DNA of 64,000 bases from Cichorium intybus (GCA_023525715.1 CM042014.1:20190063-20254062), one strand, 5' to 3'; positions 1 through 12,823 are shown, counted from the first letter of the stretch. A program made the numbers and translations. Notes: generated from the sequence alone by a model not told the origin.

Positions 1-3000
1 GATTTGTTCCACCTTAATCTCCTCTGTTGCCTGTACCCAAACCCAAACCAACAAGTTTATCAAGTTTTGTTTCACTGATACCAAAATATCTAAAATACCC
101 CTCAACAATCACAAAATAAAAGAATCTTTTTTACTAAAAGAAACCGGACCTTTGATTCAGGATTTAATTTCCTCTTTCCTGAAGCATTTCCAAACATCGA
201 TCCAAAGGCACGGCTCGGTTTCTTCTGAACCTCAATGCTTACTCTAGAACTCTGCATTTATAAAAGAAGGTAACTTTATTTTTTATTTAAAAAAAAAACC
301 ATTATGTGAGAGAAAAGAGCCAATGACATACAGAAGAGCCCTCTAATTTATTGTTTTGGTTGGCTCCAGCAATAAAGTTTCCAACTTCCTTTTCAAAAGA
401 GTCACCTTCTGCAGCATTACCAACATTTTCACTCACTGCAACTTCTGTTGCTTCTTGGGCATCTGCATTTCTAGCGTTTCTTGCAGCCATCTGCACAATA
501 TATGGTCAAAAATTTTATTATTTTAAATAAAAGATCGCATTTTTATCTTGGGTTTTCGTTCTTTCTTGGTGTACTTTAAAAAAAGGGTTTGGGGAAAGAT
601 GAAAATTTAAGAAGGAAAATTGATAATTCAAGAAATCTCACAATTTCAATGTATTCTTCCTTCAGTCTCTTGGCCACAGGTTCAAATGCAGCTGCATTCT
701 GCATGGAATGTCTAATGATGCTAACAACAGAACCAAGGTTGCGCTCAATATACGGGTGCTTGGACTTCATTACATGTCGCAATTTTGAAGATGTTACTGG
801 CATTTGCTTTGCTTTATAAAAAATAACAGATGTGTGACGAGAGTTAAAAGAAATCGAGCTTTTACACAGCACAATGAGAACTGAAAAGATTAAAGAAAAT
901 TTGAATCACCGATTTCAATAAGTGCTTTATTTGGCAATATAAAACCAGTACTTTCATCTTCTGCACGAGCAATAACATCTCTCCACTCACAAAGTCCCTG
1001 CATTCCATCAAAACAAAACCCTTAAAAACTATTGTTTCTTGAATTATTAATAGTTTGTTATTGTTAAAACAAAGTGAACACTTACAGCAACAATGGCAAG
1101 TTGCTGACCATTGAGATCAGCAGCATGCAACCTGAATCGACAAAAGACAAGTGCCTATTAAAATTTTCATAATAAACTAACATGGGAATAAAAGAATAAT
1201 AATAAACGAATCACAATCAAGTCACTAAACTTTAGATCGTAAAGACAATTTAGACATTTACCCGTATATGCTCAGATACGAGTTCTCTGTCAGAAGCTCT
1301 TTCTGATAAAGCTGCATGCATATATCATAACTACGTTGGTATACCTGAAACCAACAATTATCAAAAAATTAAATAATTATTTTCATAAGATTGAATGTAC
1401 ACATACAGAAAAAGAAATTTCAAATATTACCTCTACAAGAGGTGCTTCAGGACAGTCTGGATCTGTTGAGGATGAAAGCAGCCTCCGTTTCATAAGATCG
1501 TATATATACAGAAGATAATGTGTGTCTTCTCTAGCATATCTGTTGAAATAAAAAATAAAAGGCACACATAAATATAAATAAAATGTTAGTAAGTATGGCA
1601 AGGGTAATTTTGCAATAAACAACATCCACCTCAGCATTTCATCCGTCAATGGACGCAATCGCCAGTCTGCATTTTGGTATCTACAAGAAATTTATAAAGT
1701 TCAATACAAAGTAACATAGCAATGTGTTATATGGTTTACATATAAATGAAATAAAGAAACATACTCTTTATTTGCAGCAACATCACAGAAGTGTCGCAAA
1801 AGAAACTCCAAGGAATTCCTCTCCAATTTCAACACCTTCGAGGCCTATCATTTTTTAAAAATTGATAATCACATCAAGCACATAATGGTTAGTAGACTTT
1901 TATTTATATTGGAATGAAAACTGCTAATAATATGTAAAGAATAGTAAAGGTGAGAGGTAACAACCTGTCCAGTGTCAAACATATTGCAAACATATATGCC
2001 AAAATCACGTTGCAGCCATACAATATCACGATCGGCTCCATGCATAACCTGAAAGATTGTAGGTTTATAAAACAGTTCAAGATTTTCTTATTTTTTTTTT
2101 TTTTTTTGTACATATTTGATACCTTTCTTTTGGTAGGATCTTTGAAAACCTCTCGCAGATAGGGACCAATGTGAACCTTTAGTTTCAATGTATCCACAAT
2201 AAAATCTTCTGTTCTAGTAGATATTTGCATCAAACATGTCAAGCCTTGAAAAGATCGATATTGATTGTGTTCCAAATCAACCTAAAGAAGAACACCAAAT
2301 CATAATATTAACCATTTGAAATAATCAATGTTTGAATAACATAGTATGTTGCTATAAAAAATTACCGCAAATTCATCTGCTTCACGCAATGTAGCAGCTA
2401 GTTTCTTCAAATCATTTACTTCCTGTATGATCTTGAACGATGTACTTTCCACTGGAGGTGGTTTTACTGGCTCCACATCGCTTATTGTCTTATCAATAAA
2501 ATCCATGACCGAAAGATTCTCCTATAAATACACGACAAGTGAAGGAAAGTGTTGAAAGATTAAAATTAATAGGGACTAACAGTGAAAACTTGTGCTAGAT
2601 CAAAAACGGTATAATAGAAGTAACTCACCAGTGGGTGTATCAACTTGGAACCATCTTCACTTCTCTGCAACCAAACATGTTCAAATGGCTGGTTGGCATT
2701 GTTGACCAGAATCTTATACTCGTCCTGTGGCCTCCGAATAGATGGTATATGAAACGAAACTTTTGCCTTTGGTGTCCCCATTGCATTACTGTCCCTCGAA
2801 ACAACCTTCACAGACGATGAATTACCCAAATTATCACCACCGCTGCTTGTATTACTATTATTAACTAATGAATCTTTCTCCAACGCTTTCTTTTTCCTGC
2901 CTTGAACCAACTGAAACCCATCATCATCGACTAGATTCTTGACCCGAACACCTGTTTCCTCTTCTTTGTTTCTTATCTTCTTAAACTCGTCAAGAGACGC

Positions 3001-3366
3001 ATCAAACCTTTCAAACAGCTCGTCATTATAATTAACTAACCAATCATAGGCCTCGTCGTCGTCGTCAAGATCACCATTAGGAAACTTCATCTGCTTTTTG
3101 CCCAATAATTGCTCAGCTGATGACCCAATTGTTTCAAGAATTGATTGGGAGTGTTTAGCGATTTCCTGAATTGGGTTCTTGAATTCTTCGAAGTTGAAGT
3201 AAAAGTGAAAATCTTTGTTGCATGGGATGCCTCTTGAAGACCCTGATAGCTTTGATATTGAAGAGGAGAAAGAAGGGGGTTTTATAGAAGAAGAAAAGTG
3301 TTTCAATGCTTCCGCTTTTGCTGATGCTTTTTGGGTTTGGGCTTCTTGGGTGAGCGATGGATCCAT
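1..3366 (-). CDS. RRP6L: RRP6-like nuclear exosome 3'-5' exoribonuclease (EXOSC10 family), 3' end outside the window
   Basis: Exosome-associated DEDD-Y exoribonuclease that trims and degrades nuclear RNA. I assembled 14 exons on the minus strand: 3366-2629, 2521-2366, 2281-2123, 2048-1965, 1844-1765, 1680-1630, 1539-1431, 1344-1262, 1131-1086, 997-910, 811-642, 490-332, 251-150 and 30-1 (partial). All joins keep frame and give about 685 residues so far. An N-terminal PMC2NT-like region comes first (about residues 30-130), then the exonuclease domain (about 265-440). Its catalytic residues are visible: D300 and E302 (DLEH), D359 (HGADRDIVWL), Y424 and D428 (YAREDTHY). An HRDC domain follows (about 490-575), then a basic tail that includes SIEVQKKPSRAFGS. 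The start is the first ATG, at 3366, in a long open first exon. Exon 13 has an unusual donor (GTCCGG). Plant RRP6L1 and RRP6L2 are similar; I cannot tell which paralogue this is. The stop codon lies left of position 1. Confidence 0.93.
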
Positions 3367-5010
3367 ATCTGAATCTTGACTATTGGAATCTGTTTTGGCA
3401 GAGTGTTTTAATCAGGCCACTGAAAGAGAGGGGTTTTGGGGGGTGAAACCTTAGGCGGTTAGGGTTTAGGGATTCTTTGTCATGTTATAAGAGAAGTGAC
3501 GAACATGTTTCTTCTCGCAGCAAATTTCACTTTTAGGGCAGGGGAGAAGGAGTCAAGGAGGAGTAATATGGAGAGCATAGGGCGTAAATTTTTGTTTAAG
3601 CAAATTACATAAATAGTCCCTGTGGCGTGTTTAGAATTATAAATTAGGTCACTTGCGACTTTTTCCTTTTTTTTTTTTTTTTTTTTTTTCTTTTACCTTT
3701 CCTTGAAGATCGATTTGTAATCTTGTTTGTCCTCTAAACGGAATCAGTTAATTTTCCACCTTTACTCATGTTAAATAATATTTTTATTCTTACTTATTGT
3801 TAGATGTATTTTATGTATTTTTTGCATGTTTATTTTTGTGTCTTTGCATAGCATTTAACTTTAAAATCATGCATTTCACTTGATTTTGGGACATTTTATG
3901 TTTTGTGCTTGAATACTTTTATTGGTAATTAATGGATTTGTAGGACACTTGGACGCTTGGAACTTCACAAGGGAAGTGTTGTGAAGCTTGTATATTAGTT
4001 GTGGAAAGATCGGACTTAACATGCATAAGTTGGGAAATTTGAGAAAATGTTGTAAGAAGAAATATCACTCGTTAAGTGTAAATGTGCATGAACTTCACTC
4101 AGTCGAGTGAATTGGATTTTCGTGATACTGGTTCGAAGATGAACTCGGTCAAGTGGATTCCCAATGCAAATTCCACTCGGTCTAGTGGAATTCCAAGAGC
4201 GATTATGAAGGCTTTTTGTGAGATTAAATCGGTTTTTGGGTCGTTTTTCTGGTATTATTGACATTGGAACCAAAGAAGACGGTTTTGGAGAATAACCCAT
4301 TTAAAACATTGTTTTGGTCATTTTTAAGTTGAATTAACATATTACACTAGTTGAACTTGTGTTTTGTATGATTGTTTCTAGCCACGATTGGTTAAAACCC
4401 CTAGTGTTCAGTTTCTTGTTCGTACTCTATCATTATGTATGGTTGAATTGATGTCATGAATCATTTGTAACCATGTAATTTAAGTTTTGTTTGATTTATA
4501 CTCTTGAATTTCAACTTGGTTCATGTTAGGCACTTGAATTAGGTTAGTTATTGTAAAGTTATTTAATTCATGAAATCTACAAGTGTTTTGTGAATTAAAA
4601 CAAGTCACGGACAATGAAGTGGTACTACGTTTAGATTTTTATATTGCGTATTATGTTTAACCATGATATTACTCATTAGGCTCTCCAAACCTAATACACT
4701 ATTTTGACATATGCTCGGCTTAATAGCAGTTAGTAGTGTTTATTTTTGGAGTTCAATGTACAAGCTTGGCCGTTTTGAATATTTAATAGTCTAGACATAT
4801 GATGTCCTAACAATGAGATCTAGAAGCCCCTATCAGCATGGTACCTATCGTCGTAAAGTAGGAGTAAAAATAAAACTATGCAATGTTGTATTCATTTTGT
4901 AGTGTGTGTGTGTATTTCCCCATTTTTACACTATAAATATCAATATATACAACCATTTTTTACCACAAACAATTTCAAATTTCTACTACAATTTCACTTC
5001 AAACAATTCA
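3367..5010. other. RRP6-like gene upstream region followed by non-coding repeat-like sequence
   Basis: The first few hundred bases should hold the promoter of the minus-strand RRP6-like gene; I see no clear TATA box. A T-tract lies near 3666-3690. From about 3780 the sequence has the look of an LTR or other dispersed repeat, with no coding capacity. It holds three copies of a short palindromic motif of the type ACTCGGTCGAGT at about 4096, 4142 and 4176. No boundaries or target duplication were found. Confidence 0.4.
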
Positions 5011-5995
5011 AAATGTTTTCCAACAACCCTCAAATGCTTACAACACTACGGATACAAACTTTTTCGGCTACGATCCGTCATCGCCACCACCTTACCGCCT
5101 ACAACTCGAAGCCCCGCTTTACTTATCAAACCCGATGTTCAGTGGTCCACAATTTTACTCTCATTTTAGAATATCACCACAACAACTTTTTCCACTGAAT
5201 TTCAACAACAATCCTCATCTCAATCCCAATCCAAATTCCAATTCCAACCCTAACCCAACCCCAACCCTAACCCCAACCTAAATATGAATCTAAATCCAAC
5301 TCCGAACCCGAACTCAAACCCAAGCCACAACAAAAGAAAGGGAAAAATCAAACGGGAGACAAGTTTTAGTTTCGCGTTACGAAGCATTTTCTACTAGAAA
5401 TAAAACATGGTGTTGTTTACCGGAACAAAGATCAATGTAACACAAAATGGAACAATATGAACAAGTTTGTTACTAGTTTCAATAGAATCTACACAAACTT
5501 GTGTAACCAATGAAGTAGCGAGAAAAGCGAGTCAAGCATATTGGACAAAGCTCACTACACGTTTCAAAACGACTACGCAAGACCTTTTAAATATTTGCAT
5601 GTTTGGAATGTTGTAAGACATAGCAAGAAATGGAAGCAAGTTGCGTCAAGCAAGAATATGTATACGACTTTGAAACAAAGCAAAACATCTATTCGGGTCC
5701 TATCAAGTGCCATCTTATGATCGTGTCAGAGTTGATATCAACGATGATAACGATGACGTAGAAGAAGTTGAACCACCTTCTCGTTCGATGGATAGAGATC
5801 GGGCAAAAGGAAAAGGGAAAACGATTTCCTCAGCTAGCACCTTTTCGGACCAACTTCAAGAAATACGAACGAAATTTGTGGGTTTGCGCACAACGTTGGA
5901 TAAGCATATGGTGGAAAATACCCGACTCACAGAAATGCAATTGTTAATATAAGAAGTGAGAGCGGTTATGACAGTTAAAGTGCAAATCCGAGCAA
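5011..5995 (+). pseudogene. Degenerate PIF/Harbinger ORF1-like (Myb/SANT plus NAM-associated C-terminal) gene
   Basis: Several reading frames must be combined to see the protein, and in-frame stops occur. The N-terminal part is rich in Asn and Pro (NPNPNSNSNPN near 5220-5260). The middle matches the trihelix-like pattern of plant Harbinger ORF1 proteins (AHYTFQNDYARPFKYLHVW, about 5555-5610). The C-terminal part (5707-5952) has the acidic stretch DINDDNDDVEEVE, then a KGKGK run and a helical end, as in NAM-associated C-terminal domains. In intact elements ORF1 is the Myb-like DNA-binding partner of the transposase. No transposase ORF and no terminal inverted repeats were found nearby. It may alternatively be a relic of a domesticated Myb/SANT-like gene. 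Confidence 0.6.
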
Positions 5996-6977
5996 AACAT
6001 AATTTGTAGTTTTTAATTTTGTAGTTATGTTATTTTTAGTTTCCTAATTATGTGATTTTAATTTTTTAGTTTTATGTAACTTTATATTTTTATTTAATGA
6101 AATATTATGTTTTAGTTTAAATTAAAATAGATGTTTTTTATTTAAATCAATAGAATCATTTTGTTTAAAAAATAAAATGTTGAAGGTATCACTCGTTGAT
6201 GAAAACATAGATTGGCGACATTGATGATGGCTTAGATGGTGCCTATGGAGGCACCACTCATCTTAGCATCAAGTTAGTTGTAAGACATTTGTGGTCTTTA
6301 CCATCTTTTTAGGGCACATTATATGTGTACCTATCATCATATCATTTCAAATATATTGTTACATGAGCGCTATATAATTGCCATTTCCTCACCACTTACC
6401 AAAAGGATACACATCACTCCATCACCCCAACAACTCTTAATATTTTAGCATAAAAATAATATATGTAAGAGGGTGGGGTAATAAACAGACACGTGATAGG
6501 TCGTGACCCCCACCACGCACCATCACCCTACCTCAGACCATGTCTAGGGGTGATGTTCATGTGTGACCACGCAAGCCACGTCACTACCATTCTACCTGCA
6601 TGGCGAGTATGTTGTATGGTCTTAAGATGGTGGGAGTCCATCATTTCATTCCTAATGTCATATCAGTGTTTTCTATTCTGCCATGCATTTCTTTCAATCT
6701 CTAAACACAACGAATGATAATATCTATAATCTTCGACATCTCTAACCGTTTTTAAATAAAAATAATTGAAACAAATATAAACTCATTTGACACATTACTA
6801 CACTCTATATTGTTTTTCATTAAAGAAAATTACAACACTTTAAAAACATTACAGCAATTGGAAAATAACAATAGGAAAATTGCCAACTAGGATGATATTT
6901 AACAATTGTACATGTCGTCTTGCGAGAAAATTATCTATTATAAATGTTTCTATATTCATCGTGTGTCGCGTGAATTG
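5996..6977. other. AT-rich spacer between two Harbinger ORF1-like relics
   Basis: No gene is visible. A short imperfect palindrome (GGTGCCTATGGAGGCACC) lies near 6240. A GC-richer block with CCCCACCACGCACC lies near 6505. This may be interior Harbinger sequence, but I could not define its ends. Confidence 0.35.
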
Positions 6978-7231
6978 TGTCTACTTTTGATTAACCATTA
7001 CGACTTTGATGTTGTAAATGCCGTTAAAGTTTGTGATTTCCGTTTTCATGTATCCCCACATTGAATTTATTTGATGTATAGTACCATTATTAGTTCTCAT
7101 TTGATTTATAAAATATGCTAGAACTCGATTCCAAAAAGACGCCGCTCTTTCACCAATGACTAAACCTTCAAAAATTTCGACCCAAGTGTGGTTAATGCAA
7201 CTTCTTCGCTGGTACTCCATGGACTTGACAT
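6978..7231 (-). pseudogene. Frameshifted PIF/Harbinger ORF1-like fragment
   Basis: Reading from an ATG at 7231, the first frame gives MSSPWSTSEEVALT. A shift then leads to the frame HTWVEIFEGLVIGERAASFW, followed by the typical RTNNGTIHQINSMWGYMKTE and FNGIYN. This is the N-terminal Myb/SANT-like domain of plant Harbinger ORF1 or trihelix-like proteins. It is too short (about 80 residues) to be functional and is broken by the frameshift. It lies on the opposite strand to the relic at 5011-5995, so the two are separate insertions or one rearranged element. Confidence 0.6.
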
Positions 7232-7732
7232 TTTCTAGTTTGTAAATTTTATTGTAAAAGGGTATAGAGGTTTAAAGAATAGTATAGGGTATTTATAAAT
7301 GGGTATAAAATATTTTTATTAATTTTTCATAAAAAATATAAAATTTGGCAACAGCCAAAAAGCAAAGACACAAGGGGGATGATCATTGTACCTATGTCAT
7401 GATGAGTTGGTTTTTTGCGGTACCAGAAGTGAGAAGCGGTATAGCCGACGATACCAGTCGTGCCGATTTCTGTGTCGAGGCCTTCCCAAACCCACTCACA
7501 CCACCCTTAACCTCCTTGACCAGCCCAATTTAGACCGATTAGAGCTAAAGTGTGGTATAAAATCGGTTTAAATGATTAAAATAACACATGTGTCGATTTG
7601 TCGATCTATCGAAGGATGGATGAAACTCAAGTTTGTTTGGTTGGACCTAATATAATCTTGAACTAATCAATCTATATAATAGAACACGTACCATAGTGCA
7701 ATGATGCCTTACACTTTTGACCATATCCGGTT

Positions 7733-8008
7733 AGCCATTAAACGAAGTTTCATATGATTTTTTATGTTTTATTTAAATACGATCTATACCATCAATGTTA
7801 TTTAATTATTACAATCGAACTAATAAGTTAATTTTTATTATTGGATTTATTATCTACAAAATTAAAAATTAGCCATTAAAAGAAGTTTCATATGATTTTT
7901 TATGTTTTGTTTAAATACGATGTATAACATCAATATTATTTAATTAATACAATTGAACTAATAAGTTAATTATTATTATTGGATTTATTATCTACAAAAT
8001 TGAAAATT
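7733..8008. repeat. Tandem duplication, 2 copies of about 138 bp
   Basis: The copies begin AGCCATTAAACGAAGTTTCA at 7733 and AGCCATTAAAAGAAGTTTCA at 7871. They agree over nearly the whole 138 bp with scattered substitutions, so the duplication is not very recent. No coding content. Confidence 0.85.
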
Positions 8009-8669
8009 TAAGCATAATAAATTAAATAAAAACACAAGAAAATCAATATAAAAAATTTATAGCTATTCAAAAATAATTAAAACTAAAATTTAATAAAATC
8101 ATGAAATTATCAAAAAAATATTTGTTTCATTGTGGAGCTTTGTGAAAAAAAGGCTTTAAGTTAAAGTTTCCAAACATTATATTAGTCTTTTTTCGTCGTT
8201 TGAGTACACAAATAATAAGATATTATCAATACAAATACACTCTCTAATATTTCAAGTTTCAACCCATTTAATTATCATATATCTTTTATGTTCCTCTTCT
8301 TTTACTTGTTGGGGTAGGGGGAGGAATCAATATTGTTTATGGTCGTCGTCATCACAATAATAATGTTTAACCACTCCTACTAAAATACAGATTATTCAAT
8401 TATTTTTTGATTAAACACGTTTTTAATAATCTTTTATTTTTCAAAATTAGCATTTCTCGAACAGAAATGAGCATTATGTGTAACATAAAAAAATATTGTT
8501 TGTTTACCGCAACAATACATATAGTTAGTCAAAATGTGATTGTTAGAGTTTGATTATGACTAACATTTTAATAGTTTGATATAGTACCATCCGCCAAATC
8601 TACAAAGTTAGAACAATTTATCTCAATAGCAAATTTCGAGCACACACACATTTTGGTTAGCATAGAGGT

Positions 8670-8763
8670 TAAGAAACAAAGCAGAAAAGACAATATTTGT
8701 GTCAAATTGTAATAGATAAGAAACAAAGTAGAAAAGACAATATGTGTGTCAAATTGTAATAGA
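8670..8763. repeat. Tandem duplication, 2 copies of 47 bp
   Basis: Copies start TAAGAAACAAAGCAGAAAAG at 8670 and TAAGAAACAAAGTAGAAAAG at 8717, differing at about two positions. Confidence 0.85.
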
Positions 8764-9339
8764 TATTTTGTTTAATTGTTTTTCGGGATATTTTGATTAG
8801 ATCTCAGTGTATTCAAGTTTGATCAGATTATCATTGGTTCTACTTGATATATTATGAAGATATTATAGATCTGCTCAACATTGTTTATGAAACACCCATA
8901 ATATGTATTATCAAAATGATATCGTGGGCCGGTAACAAAAACATACAACAATGCGCTAACTGTATGTACTGATTTACAAACATATTACAAATATATGTAT
9001 TGACAACCCCCGTAATTTGATCAAGAGTAGAGTTGTAGACGTTCAAATTGGAACAAAAACTAGAAAATAATAATGTGGAGAGAACCTTTGTGACTATGTC
9101 CGCAGAGGTGAGGTTGATGGCACATGAACTCGAACGTGACTACGATCGGCTTTTCTCCAGATAAAGTGGATGTCAATCTCTATATGTTTGGTGTGTTGAT
9201 GTTGCATCGGGTTCGAGGACATGTAAACAACATTGATGTTGTCGTTTTCGCTGTATACTATGGTTGCCTTTGTCAAGAAGCATCAGAGTTCTCAAAATAG
9301 GTTACGGATCCAACATGTTTCAGCTGTTGCATTTGCCAC

Positions 9340-9993
9340 TAGCGGTGAGCAAAAACCGAACCATAAACTGATATAGCATAAAAAAATTGAAAACCCAATA
9401 CCAAGCTTAAAACCAAAGGGTTTTCTATTTTTTCAAATACCAAAATTTTTTGTTTGGGTTCGGTTTTTGTATTGAAAAACCAAAAATATAAACTGAATCG
9501 AACTGTATAAAATGTTTAAAAACTATACTATATGTACATATATTATAATATAAGATTTATGTAATTCTACCAAGTATTATCTTGGTCAAGTGGCTAATGT
9601 GTTGGACCTTTGAAACTATAGTCAGATGTTCGGATATTGTTATTGATGGGATTCTCTTATTTTTCTAGCAACAACGTCCCACATCGATGGCTACATAAAA
9701 CATTTGCTAGTTTCATCTTCTAAAAAAGAATAACACATATCCTTTTAACTATTTAACTATGAGAAGTCCTACATCGGCTCTTGCAATAAACATTTGCATT
9801 CCTCCTCTGTATAATGATTTTTCAACTAGTTAGTATAGTCCATGGTTTCACGGTTTAAAACCGAACCCTAGTTGGAAAAAACCAAAAATCGAGAACCCAA
9901 ATTGATTAGCCTTCGTGTTTGAGTTTGACTTTGAATATTACATAACCAATATTGTTCGATTTGGGGTAAAAAAACGACCCATGCTCACACCTA
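9340..9993. mobile_element. Non-autonomous hAT element, 654 bp, with 8-bp target duplication
   Basis: Left end TAGCGGTGAGCA and right end TGCTCACACCTA are inverted repeats. Both sides are flanked by the same 8 bp, TTTGCCAC (9332-9339 and 9994-10001), as expected for hAT insertion. Subterminal sequence is rich in AACCGAAC and GGTTCGGTTT motifs. There is no transposase. Removing the element and one duplication restores the copia RNase H reading across the site, which confirms the boundaries. Confidence 0.92.
9580..9655 (+). other. tRNA-like (A box/B box) segment inside the hAT element
   Basis: TGGTCAAGTGGCTAATGTG resembles a tRNA D-arm/A box. It is followed by TTGGACCTTTGAAA, like a Ser/Leu-type anticodon arm, and then by GATGTTCGGAT, a weak B box. 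It is too degenerate for a functional tRNA; a tRNA relic or SINE head is likely. Downstream, GTCCCACATCG (about 9687) and GTCCTACATCG (about 9766) match the plant snRNA upstream element RTCCCACATCG. Confidence 0.4.
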
Positions 9994-10120
9994 TTTGCCA
10001 CTCCACTATATTCTTCCTTAGCACCAGAACATTAAATAATTTCATCTTGTTTAAAGGACCAATATCGGATTGTCACATTGGAAATATTCGAATTTGTTTA
10101 TCAAATTGGGTTTTGACATA

Positions 10121-12700
10121 GTGTGATTAGAGCACTGTATATTTATCTAATTACAAAAAATTACAATGCTGTAATTGGATAGACATCCAATGCCACTTTT
10201 AACTTTTTAAAACTCAATTTTAATATAAAATAGTCACTGAATTAGCAATGTACTTTAAACATATCATTGAAATAGCAAAGTACAATGTTGTAATTAGATA
10301 GACATTCAAAGTACAATGTTGTGATTAGATACACATCCAAATTATAATTTGCCGAATCGGTCATTACAATTACAAAAACATTAAACTGATAAAATTACAA
10401 AAGCATAATTTGCATAATTGGCCCTTACAATTACAAAAGCATTAAACTAAGGGAAATTACAAAAGCAATAAACTGCTACATTGTTAATTTTACTACAAAC
10501 ATATCAAACAACAACAATTTTGAATCACAAATTTCCTACTCATTTTATTCAATTATTTTCTAAAAATCATTAAATCCTTATCCGTCTTCATCTTTTACAA
10601 TCTGAAATCATTTTCCAATCTCGATATCTTCACTACAATGAAGCTTGATTTCGCTTCATTTTCCAATTTTGGTTCTTTATCAACCCATGCCCAAAAAAGA
10701 CAAATTTTCTTCTTTAGATCTTTCATTTTAAATTTTTTCACATAACCAACCAATTATGTCGAGTTTTCCAAATTCAAGAAGGGTACCCACAGTCACAAGT
10801 CTTCGCATAGTCAAGTATCCTCTTTGATTTGAAATGATGGGTACTAGAGCTGAAGTTCATCCACATACTGGTTTCCTCTATGAGAAGTCGTTCACAATGG
10901 TATGAGGTTGTTTTGCCCCCTAATACGTGTCATTTAAGGGTTATATGGGTGAGCCCTACATTTCAAGTAATATGCCAAGTAATTAGTACATATGCCAACT
11001 AAGCAAGATATTGCCAAGTCAGCGATTTACCTATTAGAACCGGTGACTATTGAGTCATTTTTTAACAAAACGTTTACTTCGATGATATAATATATACAAA
11101 ACCGATAAACACTTTAATGATATTTTTTGTACTTATTAAACATTAATGATATTCTTTGTACAATCTAAAAACTTCGTTATCATTTTAAGTCATTTTCTAT
11201 CTTTTTAAACATCGCAAATGGAAATGCAAAACAATCCTTTATGAAAGATCATAACGTATAAGTCCACAATGGTAACATCATTGTAACTCATATTTTATTT
11301 AATAAAAAGTTATACACTACTTTAGACTTTCCAGATTATTAATTAAGGGAACCTTTTTACATAACTTTTTTTTTTCTTAGATGTAAAAGTTTGTAACAAT
11401 GTATTCTCGACTTTTTAAGTGAAATGAGAAAAAGGAAAAGAGAATTATTCTTTATTCGCATATGCAAGTTTGAGAGGGAAAAAAAGTTCGGTGGTGATCT
11501 ATTCTCAAATCTCAAATGTGGGGAAAAGATAAATAATAATAATAATAAATAAAATAAAATAAAAACTCTACTGATTTACAATCTTATTTTTTGTGGCGTA
11601 TGTATTTAATAATTATAGGAACCATCAAAATTATGGTTAAATAAATATACGTTTTTACCATCATACCACTTTATGAAACATGTTCCTCACTTTTCTCCAA
11701 AATTAGGAAAAACATACGAACATATTATACTCTTAATCCAACAACAAAAAGTTAGCATTTATATAGTTCGAGAAAAAGGTTGAAATTGGGCCCTCTACTT
11801 TACAGCAGTTTATTACAAATCACTGAATCAGTCATCTCTTAAAAAGGTTTTCAGACTGACGCATTTGGCTTCTATTGCAACCACGACAGAAAGGTAGACA
11901 ATTGTTTCACAAGCATGCCACACCAACTCTGATTTCTATTACGTCATGTACAGTAGTACTTAAGATATTTAACATCTAATAAAATGTCGTCTAATAAACT
12001 ATCATATAATTAAACAATTTATTTCATGAGATGAATAAAGCATTTCATTTATACCTTTAACTTCTAGTTACATCCTCCATTATGTTAATCGTGTTTTCAT
12101 TTTTACTCACATGAAGTAAATAGACTTATAATGATCACATATTTTATTATTATCAAACCACCGCTAAATCTCAATTTCGCCATTGTTTGTAACATTTCTT
12201 TCATCTCTTCATTCTTCTTTCGTTAAATCTCAATTTCGCCGTTGTTCTTATCATATAAACAAGACTCATGATCACATAGATGTTTTTTTGTACATAACAC
12301 GTACGAACTAAATCATCAAAAGAGATGCCAAAATCATTCAACCAGTACCAAATGAGATCGAGTATCTTAAACCGTTCTTAAACTTAAAACTTATAAAAAA
12401 TCATATTTTATTTAATATAAGGAATTAGATAGACAAAAAAAGCATCTACGATTGCAAGGCTGTTCGTTGGTATAGTAAATATAAAACACAATGTTGCCAA
12501 ATGTGGTTTCTAACTCCTATGCAATAGTCTTTGTTTGTTGCAAGGCACATGACACATCATGAAAGTGACAGAGTAACAAGTACAAACTACCAACTGTCTT
12601 CTATAAAATTCTACAACGTCAGACAACAAAAATAGACCAAGTCACCATTGTACTTCACACCACCAATTGGCAAATCTTTGTAATCGCCGGCAGCCCGTCA
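10121..12700. other. AT-rich intergenic sequence upstream of VPY
   Basis: No gene is supported. Short imperfect repeats of AGTACAATGTTGTAATTAGA type lie at about 10275-10345. A GTTCACAATGG motif near 10887, of the kind seen at ends of some MITEs, could not be paired with an inverted copy. The last 500 bases should include the VPY promoter. Confidence 0.4.
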
Positions 12701-12710
12701 GCTTTATTTC

Positions 12711-12718
12711 TATATATA
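12711..12718 (+). promoter_or_regulatory. TATA box of VPY
   Basis: TATATATA about 105 bp before the VPY start codon. The sequence between (CT-rich, then AAGAAGAAGAAAA) fits a plant 5' UTR with no upstream ATG in a good context, apart from a short ATGGATCCCTCCTAA ORF near 12764. Confidence 0.6.
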
Positions 12719-12823
12719 CCACACTCCAACCTCCTTCCTTGTTGCCTAAACTCCACTCATATTAATGGATCCCTCCTAATATCATAAAACTAGCAGAATC
12801 AAAAGAAGAAGAAAATATCAATC

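Larger units (their letters stand above)
7232..9059. other. AT-rich non-coding sequence with short duplications
   Basis: No gene is supported. Apart from the two tandem duplications listed separately (7733-8008 and 8670-8763), I see only AT-rich sequence and a short GC-richer patch at 7345-7540 without recognisable protein similarity. Confidence 0.5.
9060..10120 (-). pseudogene. Ty1/copia RNase H relic, interrupted by a hAT element
   Basis: On the minus strand, the segment right of the hAT insertion ends in the SGAKEEYSGVAN motif of copia RNase H. Left of the insertion the reading resumes with ATAETCWIRNL, then TKATIVYSENDNINVVYMSS, NPMQHQHTKHIEIDIHF and a worn VRVHVPS stretch. In intact copia pol this block gives the SAEAEYR, LYCDN and HVRTKHIEID landmarks just before the C-terminal FTKGL. 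A stop and a shift are present. No LTRs or other pol domains were seen around it, so this is a fragment. Confidence 0.8.

Noticed and set aside
5220..5290. CCCTAACCC-like runs resembling an interstitial telomere repeat
   Set aside because: The spacing is irregular. Read in the sense direction it is an Asn/Pro-rich low-complexity stretch of the Harbinger ORF1 relic, so it is coding-derived.
9580..9655. A functional tRNA gene
   Set aside because: The acceptor stem does not pair, the B box is weak and the segment sits inside a hAT element.
10880..11280. Possible MITE with CACAATGG ends
   Set aside because: The two CACAATGG motifs are in the same orientation, and no target duplication was found.
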